The notes under the pieces: generated by a model
What the model was told of the DNA's origin: nothing
What the model saw: only the letters and a program-made list of their open reading frames with translations
Databases searched by the model: none
In this document: piece after piece, positions 1 through 5,259 of the stretch
Position numbering within the stretch: the first letter of the stretch is position 1
Layout: every line of letters begins with the position of its first letter
Assembly (NCBI GenBank): GCA_012513545.1
Contig: JAAZCB010000034.1
Span: 1 to 6,000, forward strand
DNA length: 6,000 bases
Source: Clostridiaceae bacterium
GTDB lineage: Bacteria; Bacillota_A; Clostridia; Acetivibrionales; Acetivibrionaceae
Direction: 5' to 3'
Program-made: the position numbers and the translations under genes

Positions 1-201
1 AAAAGACTTCTTGAAGCTACCGGTGGAATAGTACAGGGAATGTCGGGAAGTCCTGTAGTTCAGGATGGCAAGCTGGTGGGAGCAGTGACGCATGTGCTTG
101 TAAATGACCCAACACGGGGTTATGGAATTTTTATCGAATGGATGGTAAAAAACATAGTTGTCGAAGGAGTAGAAAAGAAGGTGGTTAATTATTCCAGGTA
201 G
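1..201 (+). CDS. spoIVB: SpoIVB serine peptidase, C-terminal end (5' part outside window)
   Basis: This is the last 66 codons and stop of an open frame that enters from the left edge. SpoIVB (peptidase family S55) is made in the forespore, secreted into the intermembrane space, and cleaves SpoIVFA to trigger pro-sigma-K processing in the mother cell. The fragment shows the hallmark [16 protein letters not shown] segment; the Ser in GMSG (codon at 43-45) matches the catalytic serine of the family. It continues with [21 protein letters not shown], the conserved end of the peptidase domain. The C-terminus is short and normal, stopping at TAG 199-201. The PDZ domain and N-terminal membrane anchor expected for the family lie outside the window. 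Its position just upstream of spo0A is the usual arrangement in Bacilli and Clostridia, which supports the call. No frameshift or truncation is seen in the visible part. Confidence 0.95.
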   Translation, partial: KRLLEATGGIVQGMSGSPVVQDGKLVGAVTHVLVNDPTRGYGIFIEWMVKNIVVEGVEKKVVNYSR

Positions 202-552
202 AGAATCAATGCCAGGTAAAGTGATGATAGAGATTATTTTCAAAGACTAATTATTTGAATCGCTGCACAAAAAAATTGTTTTTGTTAAGAAAGATAATAG
301 CATCTGCAATATCTGCTATTAACCGTAAATTATAACCGTGAAAAGGAACTCCAAATTATATGGCAGCAATTGCATATTTCCCGGAATTTCGCTTATTTCC
401 GAGTAATTGGTGAGAATTTTTTGTCTTTCTTTAAGAATAATAAAATTTTTGAAAGTATAATAAATACTGGATATTCAAGGATTTAAAAGATACTTGAAGA
501 CATTAATAATGTAAATATTAAGCTATTATGATATATTATAGAAATACAGTTC
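202..552. other. spoIVB-spo0A intergenic region, upstream part
   Basis: I see no convincing gene in this AT-rich stretch. It holds three small structural signals. One is an 8-bp inverted repeat TAATAGCA (295-302) / TGCTATTA (314-321) with an 11-nt loop. The second is a direct repeat TAACCGT at 320-326 and 333-339. The third is a weak nested inverted repeat, CAATT 367-371 with AATTG 405-409 enclosing CGGAA 382-386 and TTCCG 397-401. A T-rich run (417-432) follows the nested repeat. That last structure could be a poor terminator for spoIVB, but the stem is interrupted and the T-run starts several bases late. No strong intrinsic terminator follows spoIVB, so some readthrough into spo0A is possible. 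Confidence 0.5.
295..321. repeat. Inverted repeat in spo0A upstream region
   Basis: TAATAGCA (295-302) and TGCTATTA (314-321) are perfect complements with an 11-nt loop. No T-run follows on the + strand, so it is not a standard terminator. It could be an RNA hairpin at the end of the spoIVB transcript or a protein-binding palindrome; neither can be decided here. Confidence 0.4.
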
Positions 553-581
553 TTGAAATTTTGTCGAATGGAAAATATAAT
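553..581 (+). promoter_or_regulatory. Putative sigma-A promoter of spo0A
   Basis: The -35 hexamer TTGAAA (553-558) and a perfect -10 TATAAT (576-581) are separated by exactly 17 bp. Transcription would begin near 588, giving a leader of roughly 45 nt before the TTG start at 633. A Spo0A box lies in the spacer, so the promoter is probably repressed or modulated by phosphorylated Spo0A. The element match and position are seen directly; the activity is inferred. Confidence 0.7.
562..568 (+). promoter_or_regulatory. Spo0A box (0A box) in spo0A promoter spacer
   Basis: TGTCGAA at 562-568 is an exact match to the TGNCGAA core recognised by phosphorylated Spo0A. It sits between the -35 and -10 of the putative spo0A promoter, a place where bound protein would be expected to block RNA polymerase. 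The spo0A gene of Bacillus subtilis is also autoregulated through 0A boxes, so function here is plausible, though a 7-mer can occur by chance. Confidence 0.65.
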
Positions 582-620
582 ATTATACGAAGCCGATTAA
601 AATGTTTTTACAAAAGTTAA

Positions 621-627
621 GGGGGAG
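621..627 (+). promoter_or_regulatory. Ribosome binding site of spo0A (TTG start)
   Basis: GGGGGAG ends 5 nt before the TTG at 633. It is a good Shine-Dalgarno sequence and supports the non-ATG start. No in-frame ATG is positioned to replace it, and starting here gives a normal full-length receiver domain. Confidence 0.75.
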
Positions 628-632
628 TTAAT

Positions 633-1445
633 TTGACATCAAAGAAAATACAGGTTGTAATAGCAGATGATAACAGAGAGTTTGGTGATATTTTATTTGA
701 ATATCTTAATAACCAGAATGATATTGAAGTTGTCGGTGTTGCAAGGGATGGAGTTGAGGCTTATGAACTCATTACTTCCAAGTTGCCTGATATCGCGGTT
801 CTCGATATTATAATGCCTCATCTGGATGGATTGGGCGTTTTGGAAAAGGTTGGCGCGACAGCTATGGCAAAAAGACCACTATTTATAATTCTTTCAGCAG
901 TTGGACAGGATAAGATAACTCAGAGAGCATTAGCTTTAGGAGCTGAGTATTATGTCGTTAAACCTTTCGATATGGATGTTCTTGTTGCAAGAATAAGGCA
1001 GCTAAAAAGTATTACCCAGGCTAATGTTATAAGATCCGAGCATATCGGTGACATGAGGTCTGCGTATCATCCGCATGTTCCTCAGACAAAGAATCTTGAG
1101 GCTGAAGTAACCAATATAATGCATGAAATTGGTGTACCTGCTCATATTAAAGGTTATCAATACTTAAGGGATGCAATTATCATGGTAGTTAAAGATCTTG
1201 ATGTTATTAACTCTATAACAAAACAATTATATCCGTCCATCGCAAAAGAATATAATACTACACCCAGCAGAGTAGAACGCGCTATAAGGCATGCCATAGA
1301 AGTAGCATGGAGCAGAGGTCAGGTAGACACCATAGATTCTTTGTTTGGTTATACTGTCAACCTTGGGAAAGGAAAACCAACCAACTCTGAATTTATTGCA
1401 ATGGTTGCCGATAAACTAAGATTGGAATTGAAAGTTGCCAATTAG
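633..1445 (+). CDS. spo0A: Sporulation master response regulator Spo0A
   Basis: This 270-residue protein is the transcription factor that commits the cell to sporulation when phosphorylated. Residues 1 to about 125 form the receiver domain. The acidic pair is D12/D13, the phospho-acceptor is D58 in VLDIIMP, the switch residue is S88 in LSA, and the conserved lysine is K110 in VKPF. After a linker (about 126-150), residues 151-270 form the Spo0A C-terminal effector domain. Its recognition-helix segment [19 protein letters not shown] (212-230) is nearly invariant across spore formers, and SLFGYTV follows. Length matches the family (about 265-275). The start is TTG with a strong ribosome binding site. 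Upstream lie a sigma-A-type promoter and an exact 0A box, suggesting autoregulation; downstream is a cluster of terminators, so the gene is probably monocistronic or shares only readthrough from spoIVB. In Clostridia, orphan histidine kinases usually phosphorylate Spo0A directly; no kinase for it is in this window. Nothing is missing or broken. Confidence 0.98.
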   Translation: MTSKKIQVVIADDNREFGDILFEYLNNQNDIEVVGVARDGVEAYELITSKLPDIAVLDIIMPHLDGLGVLEKVGATAMAKRPLFIILSAVGQDKITQRALALGAEYYVVKPFDMDVLVARIRQLKSITQANVIRSEHIGDMRSAYHPHVPQTKNLEAEVTNIMHEIGVPAHIKGYQYLRDAIIMVVKDLDVINSITKQLYPSIAKEYNTTPSRVERAIRHAIEVAWSRGQVDTIDSLFGYTVNLGKGKPTNSEFIAMVADKLRLELKVAN

Positions 1446-1472
1446 TTTGGTCAAAACAATAAATTTTCATTT

Positions 1473-1507
1473 TAAAAAGCTGCGGGACTTAGAGTCCCTT
1501 TCTTTTT
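1473..1507 (+). terminator. Intrinsic terminator 1 after spo0A (repeat copy A)
   Basis: The stem GGGACT (1484-1489) pairs with AGTCCC (1493-1498) around a 3-nt loop, followed by TTTCTTTTT. An A-run precedes the stem (1474-1478), so the minus strand also reads as a hairpin followed by a T-run. It can therefore serve spo0A and, from the other side, transcripts of the convergent hydrolase gene. Confidence 0.8.
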
Positions 1508-1512
1508 GCCGG

Positions 1513-1529
1513 ATTTCCCTTCGGGAAAT
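1513..1529. other. Short perfect stem-loop between the two terminator copies
   Basis: ATTTCCC (1513-1519) pairs with GGGAAAT (1523-1529) around a TTC loop. No T-run follows on either strand, so on its own it is not an intrinsic terminator. It may be an RNA 3'-end protecting or pausing structure within the terminator cluster. Confidence 0.5.
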
Positions 1530-1538
1530 AGCCCTAAT

Positions 1539-1572
1539 TAAAAAGCTACGGGACATCGAGTCCCTCCTTTTT
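1539..1572 (+). terminator. Intrinsic terminator 2 after spo0A (repeat copy B)
   Basis: GGGAC (1550-1554) pairs with GTCCC (1560-1564) around a 5-nt loop, followed by TCCTTTTT. An A-run (1540-1544) lies on the left, so this copy also looks bidirectional. The sequence is a near-copy of the element at 1473-1507, with differences concentrated in the loop and just outside the stem. Confidence 0.75.
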
Positions 1573-1603
1573 AACCTCTTTCACTTCGTTCGAAAGAGGT
1601 TAA
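1571..1603. other. Long 12-bp perfect stem-loop in the terminator cluster
   Basis: TTAACCTCTTTC (1571-1582) is perfectly complementary to GAAAGAGGTTAA (1592-1603), with a 9-nt loop. On the + strand it is followed by an A-run rather than a T-run, and its left arm shares two bases with the T-run of terminator copy B. It is therefore not a canonical + strand terminator. It is probably a pausing or 3'-end stabilising hairpin for either convergent transcript. Confidence 0.6.
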
Positions 1604-1606
1604 GAA

Positions 1607-1643
1607 AAAAAACAAGTGAATTTATACTTGTTTTTTATTTTTT
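1607..1643. terminator. Bidirectional intrinsic terminator between spo0A and the hydrolase gene
   Basis: AAAAAACAAGT (1607-1617) pairs with ACTTGTTTTTT (1626-1636) around an 8-nt loop, and the T-run extends to about 1643. The matching A-run on the left gives a T-run on the minus strand. The element lies about 65 bp beyond the stop codon of the minus-strand gene ending at 1709, so it is well placed to end that transcript as well as any spo0A readthrough. Confidence 0.75.
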
Positions 1644-1708
1644 CTTATAAAATGTGTAAATAAGAAGGACTTTTTAATGTATATATCGAAATAATAAATG
1701 TGTAAAAA

Positions 1709-2416
1709 TTAAAAATCAACTGCTTTAACTACATTAAAACCAAGGTTAAGTGCTTCTTCCCTGCTGAATTTCTGGTCAATATGCATGCAGTAAACCTTGT
1801 GTCTTAATTCGGGTTTGATAATATTGGCAAGTTTGCCAAGGTGTAGATGTGGATTGCCTTCATAATCAAGACCACAGGTATCCTGATAAAAAAGATCAAT
1901 TTCAGAATTTTGCAGTTTTTCCAGCATAATACTTAAGACTTCGTTTGAATCGCCACTATAGAATATTCTGGTACTGTCTTCATATAGCAGAAGACTATAC
2001 GAAGGTATGGAGCTTACATGAGAAGCAGGGAAAAATGAAATATCAAAACTAATACAAGAGTCGCACATGTGGATTTCTTTGGAATCTATAACTTCATAGA
2101 AATTTTTATCCACACCCATATTCGAAAGTATTGAAGTTATCAGGCTTTTATCAGGAAACAAAAGACTGGGCTTATGGTTTAATGCGTAGTGAGAATAAAA
2201 AATTAGTTCCCCAAGACTTCCGACATGGTCAGGATGAGTATGTGTTACTGCTACATAGATGTTGGAAGTATCATCGAATAAATTCAGTGTTTGAAGTCTG
2301 TTGAAAACTGTACTGCCACAATCAATTAAGAGCATACTGCTGTGTTTTTTGATAAATGCACTGTTATTACCTAAAGATGTGTTAAATGCACTTCCAATAC
2401 CTAAAAAGTTTAACAT
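1709..2416 (-). CDS. MBL-fold metallo-hydrolase (RNase Z-like superfamily), substrate unknown
   Basis: The 235-residue product is a probable cytoplasmic metallo-beta-lactamase-fold hydrolase; no signal peptide or membrane segment is evident. All metal ligands of a two-metal site can be seen: H59, H61, D63 and H64 in THTHPDHVG, then H133 (PASH), D156 (SGDS) and H212 (CMHID). The N-terminal MLNFLGIGSAFN and the IDCG segment at 31-34 fit the first half of this fold. It is much shorter than typical RNase Z (about 300 residues), leaving little room for the tRNA-binding flexible arm, so I do not call it a tRNA 3' processing enzyme. The open frame extends to an ATG at 2461, but that codon lacks a ribosome binding site and lies about where transcription should start. 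The ATG at 2416 has GCGAGG 8 nt upstream and starts right at the fold. The gene is convergent with spo0A and divergent from cheY, with its own promoter, so it is not obviously linked to sporulation or chemotaxis. Confidence 0.88.
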   Translation of the reverse strand: MLNFLGIGSAFNTSLGNNSAFIKKHSSMLLIDCGSTVFNRLQTLNLFDDTSNIYVAVTHTHPDHVGSLGELIFYSHYALNHKPSLLFPDKSLITSILSNMGVDKNFYEVIDSKEIHMCDSCISFDISFFPASHVSSIPSYSLLLYEDSTRIFYSGDSNEVLSIMLEKLQNSEIDLFYQDTCGLDYEGNPHLHLGKLANIIKPELRHKVYCMHIDQKFSREEALNLGFNVVKAVDF

Positions 2417-2424
2417 AAGTCTAA

Positions 2425-2430
2425 CCTCGC
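2425..2430 (-). promoter_or_regulatory. Ribosome binding site deciding the hydrolase gene start
   Basis: On the minus strand GCGAGG lies 8 nt before the ATG whose first base is 2416. The upstream in-frame ATG at 2461 has only A/T-rich sequence before it. This favours the shorter 235-residue product. Confidence 0.65.
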
Positions 2431-2467
2431 TGATAAATATATTTTTTACTGGCAAATACATAATTAT

Positions 2468-2496
2468 AGTATAATAAATAAAAAAAAAAACTTCAA
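2468..2496 (-). promoter_or_regulatory. Putative sigma-A promoter of the hydrolase gene
   Basis: Read on the minus strand, -35 TTGAAG (2491-2496) and -10 TATACT (2468-2473) are 17 bp apart, with a T-rich spacer. Transcription would start around 2461, leaving a leader of about 45 nt before the ATG at 2416. This also argues against the longer open frame starting at 2461. Confidence 0.6.
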
Positions 2497-2560
2497 ATAA
2501 AATAAAACGAAAACAGATTCATAAATGTGAAAAATGCAGTGTTAAGCTGTTTCTTAAAAC

Positions 2561-2588
2561 TTGTAATATCAGGAACAAACGATATACT
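2561..2588 (+). promoter_or_regulatory. Putative sigma-A promoter of the cheY-cheA-cheW-cheR operon
   Basis: -35 TTGTAA (2561-2566) and -10 TATACT (2583-2588) are separated by 16 bp. Transcription would start near 2595, about 60 nt before cheY. The 5-bp inverted half-sites GGAAC (2572-2576) and GTTCC (2590-2594) flank the -10. I found no well-spaced sigma-D (flagellar) promoter of the TAAA-N15-GCCGATAA type here. Confidence 0.45.
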
Positions 2589-2642
2589 GGTTCCGACCTC
2601 ATGCAAGGTTTACTTGATTCCGAAAAACCAAATATTTTCTAT

Positions 2643-2646
2643 GGAG
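2643..2646 (+). promoter_or_regulatory. Ribosome binding site deciding the cheY start
   Basis: GGAG lies 10 nt before the ATG at 2657 but only 1 nt before the in-frame GTG at 2648. The spacing rules out GTG as the main start and selects ATG. Confidence 0.6.
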
Positions 2647-2656
2647 TGTGAAAAAA

Positions 2657-3010
2657 ATGAAAAAGGTCTTGATTGTTGATGATGCGAATTTTATGAGAAC
2701 ATCATTGAAGATGATGCTTGAAAGGAATGGATTTGAGGTAATCGGAGAAGCAGAAAATGGGCTTGTAGCTTTAAATAAGTATAAGGAAATGAAGCCGGAT
2801 ATTGTAACGATGGATATAACAATGCCTGTTTGTGACGGCATAAAAGCAGTAAAAATGATTAAGGAATTTGATCCAAATGCAAAAATTGTCATGATTTCTT
2901 CGATGGGACAGGAGTGTTTCGTCAAAGAAGCTGTTGTCGCAGGTGCTAAAGGTTTTATTGTTAAGCCGTTTAAAGAAGACTATGTAGTAAAAGCAATTGA
3001 AAAACTGTGA
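2657..3010 (+). CDS. cheY: Chemotaxis response regulator CheY
   Basis: This 117-residue single-domain receiver has no output domain. It carries the acidic pair D8/D9 (LIVDD), the phospho-acceptor D53 in TMDITMP, the switch serine S81 in MISSMGQE, and the conserved lysine K103 in VKPF. The TMDITMP and SSMGQ motifs are typical of Firmicute CheY. When phosphorylated by CheA it would bind the flagellar switch (FliM/FliN) or another target and alter motor output. The ATG at 2657 is preferred over the GTG at 2648 because of ribosome binding site spacing; the longer version would only add three residues. It is the first gene of a run with cheA, cheW and cheR, 72 nt ahead of cheA. A stand-alone receiver with a different target cannot be excluded, but cheA directly downstream, with a CheY-binding-like P2 domain, makes CheY the best call. 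Confidence 0.92.
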   Translation: MKKVLIVDDANFMRTSLKMMLERNGFEVIGEAENGLVALNKYKEMKPDIVTMDITMPVCDGIKAVKMIKEFDPNAKIVMISSMGQECFVKEAVVAGAKGFIVKPFKEDYVVKAIEKL

Positions 3011-3038
3011 AGAGAACCATTTTGTATAGTGCTTCTCT
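3011..3038 (+). other. Small stem-loop in the cheY-cheA gap
   Basis: AGAGAA (3011-3016), directly after the cheY stop, pairs with TTCTCT (3033-3038) around a 16-nt loop. There is no T-run after it, so it should not terminate transcription. It might act as a weak attenuation or RNA-processing point between cheY and cheA. Confidence 0.3.
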
Positions 3039-3082
3039 AAACAAAGTATTGTAATACATTATAAAGCCGGGAGTGATATAAC

Positions 3083-5233
3083 TTGTCAGATAATACTGGA
3101 CGCGAGCCAATGCTGGAAATGTTTATATTTGAAACCTTTCAACTGGTGGATCAGTTGGAGCAATCATTATTAGACAGTGAAAAAGAAAGTAGTTTTGAAG
3201 CTTCCATAAATGAGATATTCAGGATAATGCATACCATAAAGGGATCTGCAGCAATGATGTTGTATGACAACATTTCATCCCTTGCTCATTCGATTGAGGA
3301 TTTATTCTACTATCTCAGGGAGAAAAAACCTTCAACTATTGATTCAACAAAAATCATCGATATTGTTTTGGATGGAGCCGATTTTATAAAGAATGAAACA
3401 ACAAAAATTCAAAACGGCTTGGATCCAGACGGAGATGAAGCTCACCTGGTTAATATGATAAACAATTATCTTGATTCTTTAAAAAGCATTAATAATGACT
3501 CTGGCAAAAATACTAAAGAAGAAAATGAAAGTCGTGAAGAAAACGAACAAAAGTATTATATTAGTTCAAAGAAAACATCTGATAAATTTGACTCTGATTA
3601 TTATAAGTATGAAGCGCTTCTCTTTTTCGATGATGAATGTGAAATGGAGAACATCAGAGCTTTTTCTGTAATCCATGATCTTGAGGAAGTAGCTGATATA
3701 ATTTCCTACTATCCTGAAGATGTAATGAATAGTGAAAATGACAGTGACGAAAAAATACGCAAAGATGGGTTCAAAGTGGTTTTTAAGACCAACCTTGGAA
3801 TTAGCGAGGTTAAAGACAGGCTTTCACATACGTTATTTTTAAAAAGTCTGGATGTATATATAACAGATGATATGTTCCAGGAGAGCATCAAGGAAATACC
3901 GGATAATAGTGATAACAATGTTGAAAGTGATCCCTTATTGAAAAAACAAAGAATAAATATTGAACTTAGTGAAACAGTCGAAAACGCATATCCAAAAGAA
4001 AATTATGACAAAGACAAAGTTAATGAAGTGCCGGAATCACAAAATATTCCTAAAAAGGAACATGTATCTTCGGGTTCTGGAAAACAAAGCGTTATAAGTG
4101 TTAACATTTCAAAACTTGATATGCTGATGGACCTTGTCGGTGAACTGGTAATATCAGAAGCAATGGTGACACAAAATCCTGACCTTAAGGGGCTTCAGAT
4201 TGATAACTTTTATAAGGCTGCAAGACAGCTTAATAAGATAACAAAAGAGCTCCAGGATACTGTTATGTCTATTCGAATGGTGCCTTTATCAATGACGTTT
4301 CAGAAGATGAACAGAATTGTGAGGGATATGGGAAAGAAATTAAACAAGTCAGTAGTTCTTGAGATAATCGGGGAAGAGACAGAAGTTGACAAGAACATAA
4401 TTGAACGCATTTCCGACCCACTTATTCATCTGATAAGAAATTCTATTGATCATGGTATTGAAGAAGAAAATGAAAGGGTTGCCAAAGGGAAGCCACCTTA
4501 TGGAAAGTTAACACTTGAGGCCAAAAATACAGGTGGAGATGTATGGATTATTGTTAAAGATGACGGAAGAGGACTTGACAAGGATAAAATACTTAAAAGG
4601 GCAGTTGAGAATGGTCTTGCCATTAAGCCTGAATCTGAATATACAGATAAGGAGATATACTCATTTATTTTTCTTCCCGGCTTTTCTACGAAGGAAAAAG
4701 TAACAGAATTCTCAGGGCGTGGCGTAGGAATGGATATTGTAATAAAAAATATTCAAACAGTCGGAGGTACAGTTCAAGTTGACAGCATTCCAGGCCAGGG
4801 TACAATCCTGTACATAAAATTTCCTCTGACTCTTGCAATTATTGATGGAATGACAGTTGCTGTGGGTAAAACAAGGTATACAATTCCTACCATATCAATA
4901 AAAGAGTCTTTTAGGGTGAAAAATGAAGCAATTATACAGGATACTGAGGGAAATGAGCTCATTATGTTAAGAGGAGAGTGCTATCCCGTTTTACGGCTGC
5001 ATTCTTTTTATAAGATAAAAACTGAAATAACCGATATTAATGATGGAATCGTTATTATGGTGGAAAATGATGCAAAAACAATATGTATATTTGCAGATGC
5101 ATTACTTGGAGAACAGCAGGTAGTTGTTAAAGCTCTGCCTAAATATATTAAGAAAGTTACAGGTATATCGGGATGTACTCTGTTAGGTGACGGAAATATT
5201 AGTCTGATTCTGGATATTGCAGGACTATTTTAA
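3083..5233 (+). CDS. cheA: Chemotaxis histidine kinase CheA
   Basis: This 716-residue soluble kinase passes phosphate from receptor arrays to CheY. All five CheA domains are visible. P1 (Hpt, about 10-130) has phospho-accepting H50 in MHTIKGSAA. A P2-like CheY-binding domain lies at about 174-262. After an acidic, Asn/Lys-rich linker (263-335) comes the P3 dimerisation helix pair (about 336-400, with LMDLVGELVISEA). The P4 ATPase (about 405-585) has the N box HLIRNSIDHG (449-458), G1 DDGRG (493-497), the F box FLPGFST (530-536) and G2 GRGVGM (545-550). P5 (about 586-716) is the CheW-like regulatory domain ending in DIAGLF. All catalytic motifs are intact and the length is normal. The start is TTG with GGGAG 9 nt upstream; the next in-frame ATG (3110) would cut only nine residues ahead of P1, so the exact start is slightly uncertain. 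It is followed by cheW after a 26-nt gap, so the two are surely cotranscribed. Confidence 0.97.
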   Translation: MSDNTGREPMLEMFIFETFQLVDQLEQSLLDSEKESSFEASINEIFRIMHTIKGSAAMMLYDNISSLAHSIEDLFYYLREKKPSTIDSTKIIDIVLDGADFIKNETTKIQNGLDPDGDEAHLVNMINNYLDSLKSINNDSGKNTKEENESREENEQKYYISSKKTSDKFDSDYYKYEALLFFDDECEMENIRAFSVIHDLEEVADIISYYPEDVMNSENDSDEKIRKDGFKVVFKTNLGISEVKDRLSHTLFLKSLDVYITDDMFQESIKEIPDNSDNNVESDPLLKKQRINIELSETVENAYPKENYDKDKVNEVPESQNIPKKEHVSSGSGKQSVISVNISKLDMLMDLVGELVISEAMVTQNPDLKGLQIDNFYKAARQLNKITKELQDTVMSIRMVPLSMTFQKMNRIVRDMGKKLNKSVVLEIIGEETEVDKNIIERISDPLIHLIRNSIDHGIEEENERVAKGKPPYGKLTLEAKNTGGDVWIIVKDDGRGLDKDKILKRAVENGLAIKPESEYTDKEIYSFIFLPGFSTKEKVTEFSGRGVGMDIVIKNIQTVGGTVQVDSIPGQGTILYIKFPLTLAIIDGMTVAVGKTRYTIPTISIKESFRVKNEAIIQDTEGNELIMLRGECYPVLRLHSFYKIKTEITDINDGIVIMVENDAKTICIFADALLGEQQVVVKALPKYIKKVTGISGCTLLGDGNISLILDIAGLF

Positions 5234-5245
5234 TTTACAAAGAGG

Positions 5246-5251
5246 AAGGAG
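5246..5251 (+). promoter_or_regulatory. Ribosome binding site deciding the cheW start
   Basis: AAGGAG lies 8 nt before the ATG at 5260 and only 2 nt before the in-frame TTG at 5254, favouring ATG. A second GAGG at 5242-5245 would suit the TTG, so the longer form by two residues is not fully excluded. Confidence 0.5.
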
Positions 5252-5259
5252 TATTGGAA

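Larger units (their letters stand above)
1473..1572. repeat. Imperfect direct repeat of a terminator unit
   Basis: The units at 1473-1499 and 1539-1565 match at 24 of 27 positions by my count (TAAAAAGCT, then G or A, then CGGGAC, loop, GAGTCCCT). The start-to-start distance is 66 bp. Two of the three mismatches fall in the loop and one lies outside the GGGAC/GTCCC stem, so the stem is preserved. This suggests a local duplication with the structure maintained, or an interspersed terminator-like repeat. Confidence 0.7.

Noticed and set aside
478..503. Possible sigma-H promoter of spo0A (AGGATTT at 478-484)
   Set aside because: The -35-like element is good, but no GAAT -10 lies at the right spacing (GAAG at 496 is too close and GACA at 499 is poor). 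A sigma-H start is expected from biology in other spore formers but is not supported well enough here.
592..599. GCCGATTA resembling a sigma-D -10 element before spo0A
   Set aside because: No TAAA -35 element occurs about 15 bp upstream, and sigma-D control of spo0A would be unexpected; treated as chance.
1435..1650. 71-codon open frame on the + strand overlapping the spo0A end
   Set aside because: It runs through the terminator cluster. Its apparent internal repeat (KKLRDLES and KKLRDIES) is simply the duplicated terminator translated, and no ribosome binding site fits apart from spo0A coding sequence.
1650..1706. 11-bp direct repeat AAATGTGTAAA at 1650-1660 and 1696-1706
   Set aside because: The sequence is very AT-rich, the copies are short, and there is no nearby element or symmetry to give it meaning; it may be chance.
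2555..2585. TAAA (2555-2558) plus AACGATAT (2578-2585) as a sigma-D promoter for cheY
   Set aside because: The 19-bp spacing is too long against the usual 15 and the -10 lacks the leading GC; the sigma-A-like pair fits better.
2618..2624. TTCCGAA as a second Spo0A box upstream of cheY
   Set aside because: It has T instead of the required G at the second position of TGNCGAA and is a single weak site, so Spo0A control of the che operon is not supported.
2599..2925. Minus-strand 108-codon open frame opposite cheY
   Set aside because: It is the antisense shadow of a clearly conserved receiver domain and has no recognisable domain of its own.
3709..4962. Short open frames at 3709-3918 (-), 4515-4703 (+) and 4774-4962 (-)
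   Set aside because: All lie inside cheA in other frames, whose own frame carries intact CheA motifs throughout.
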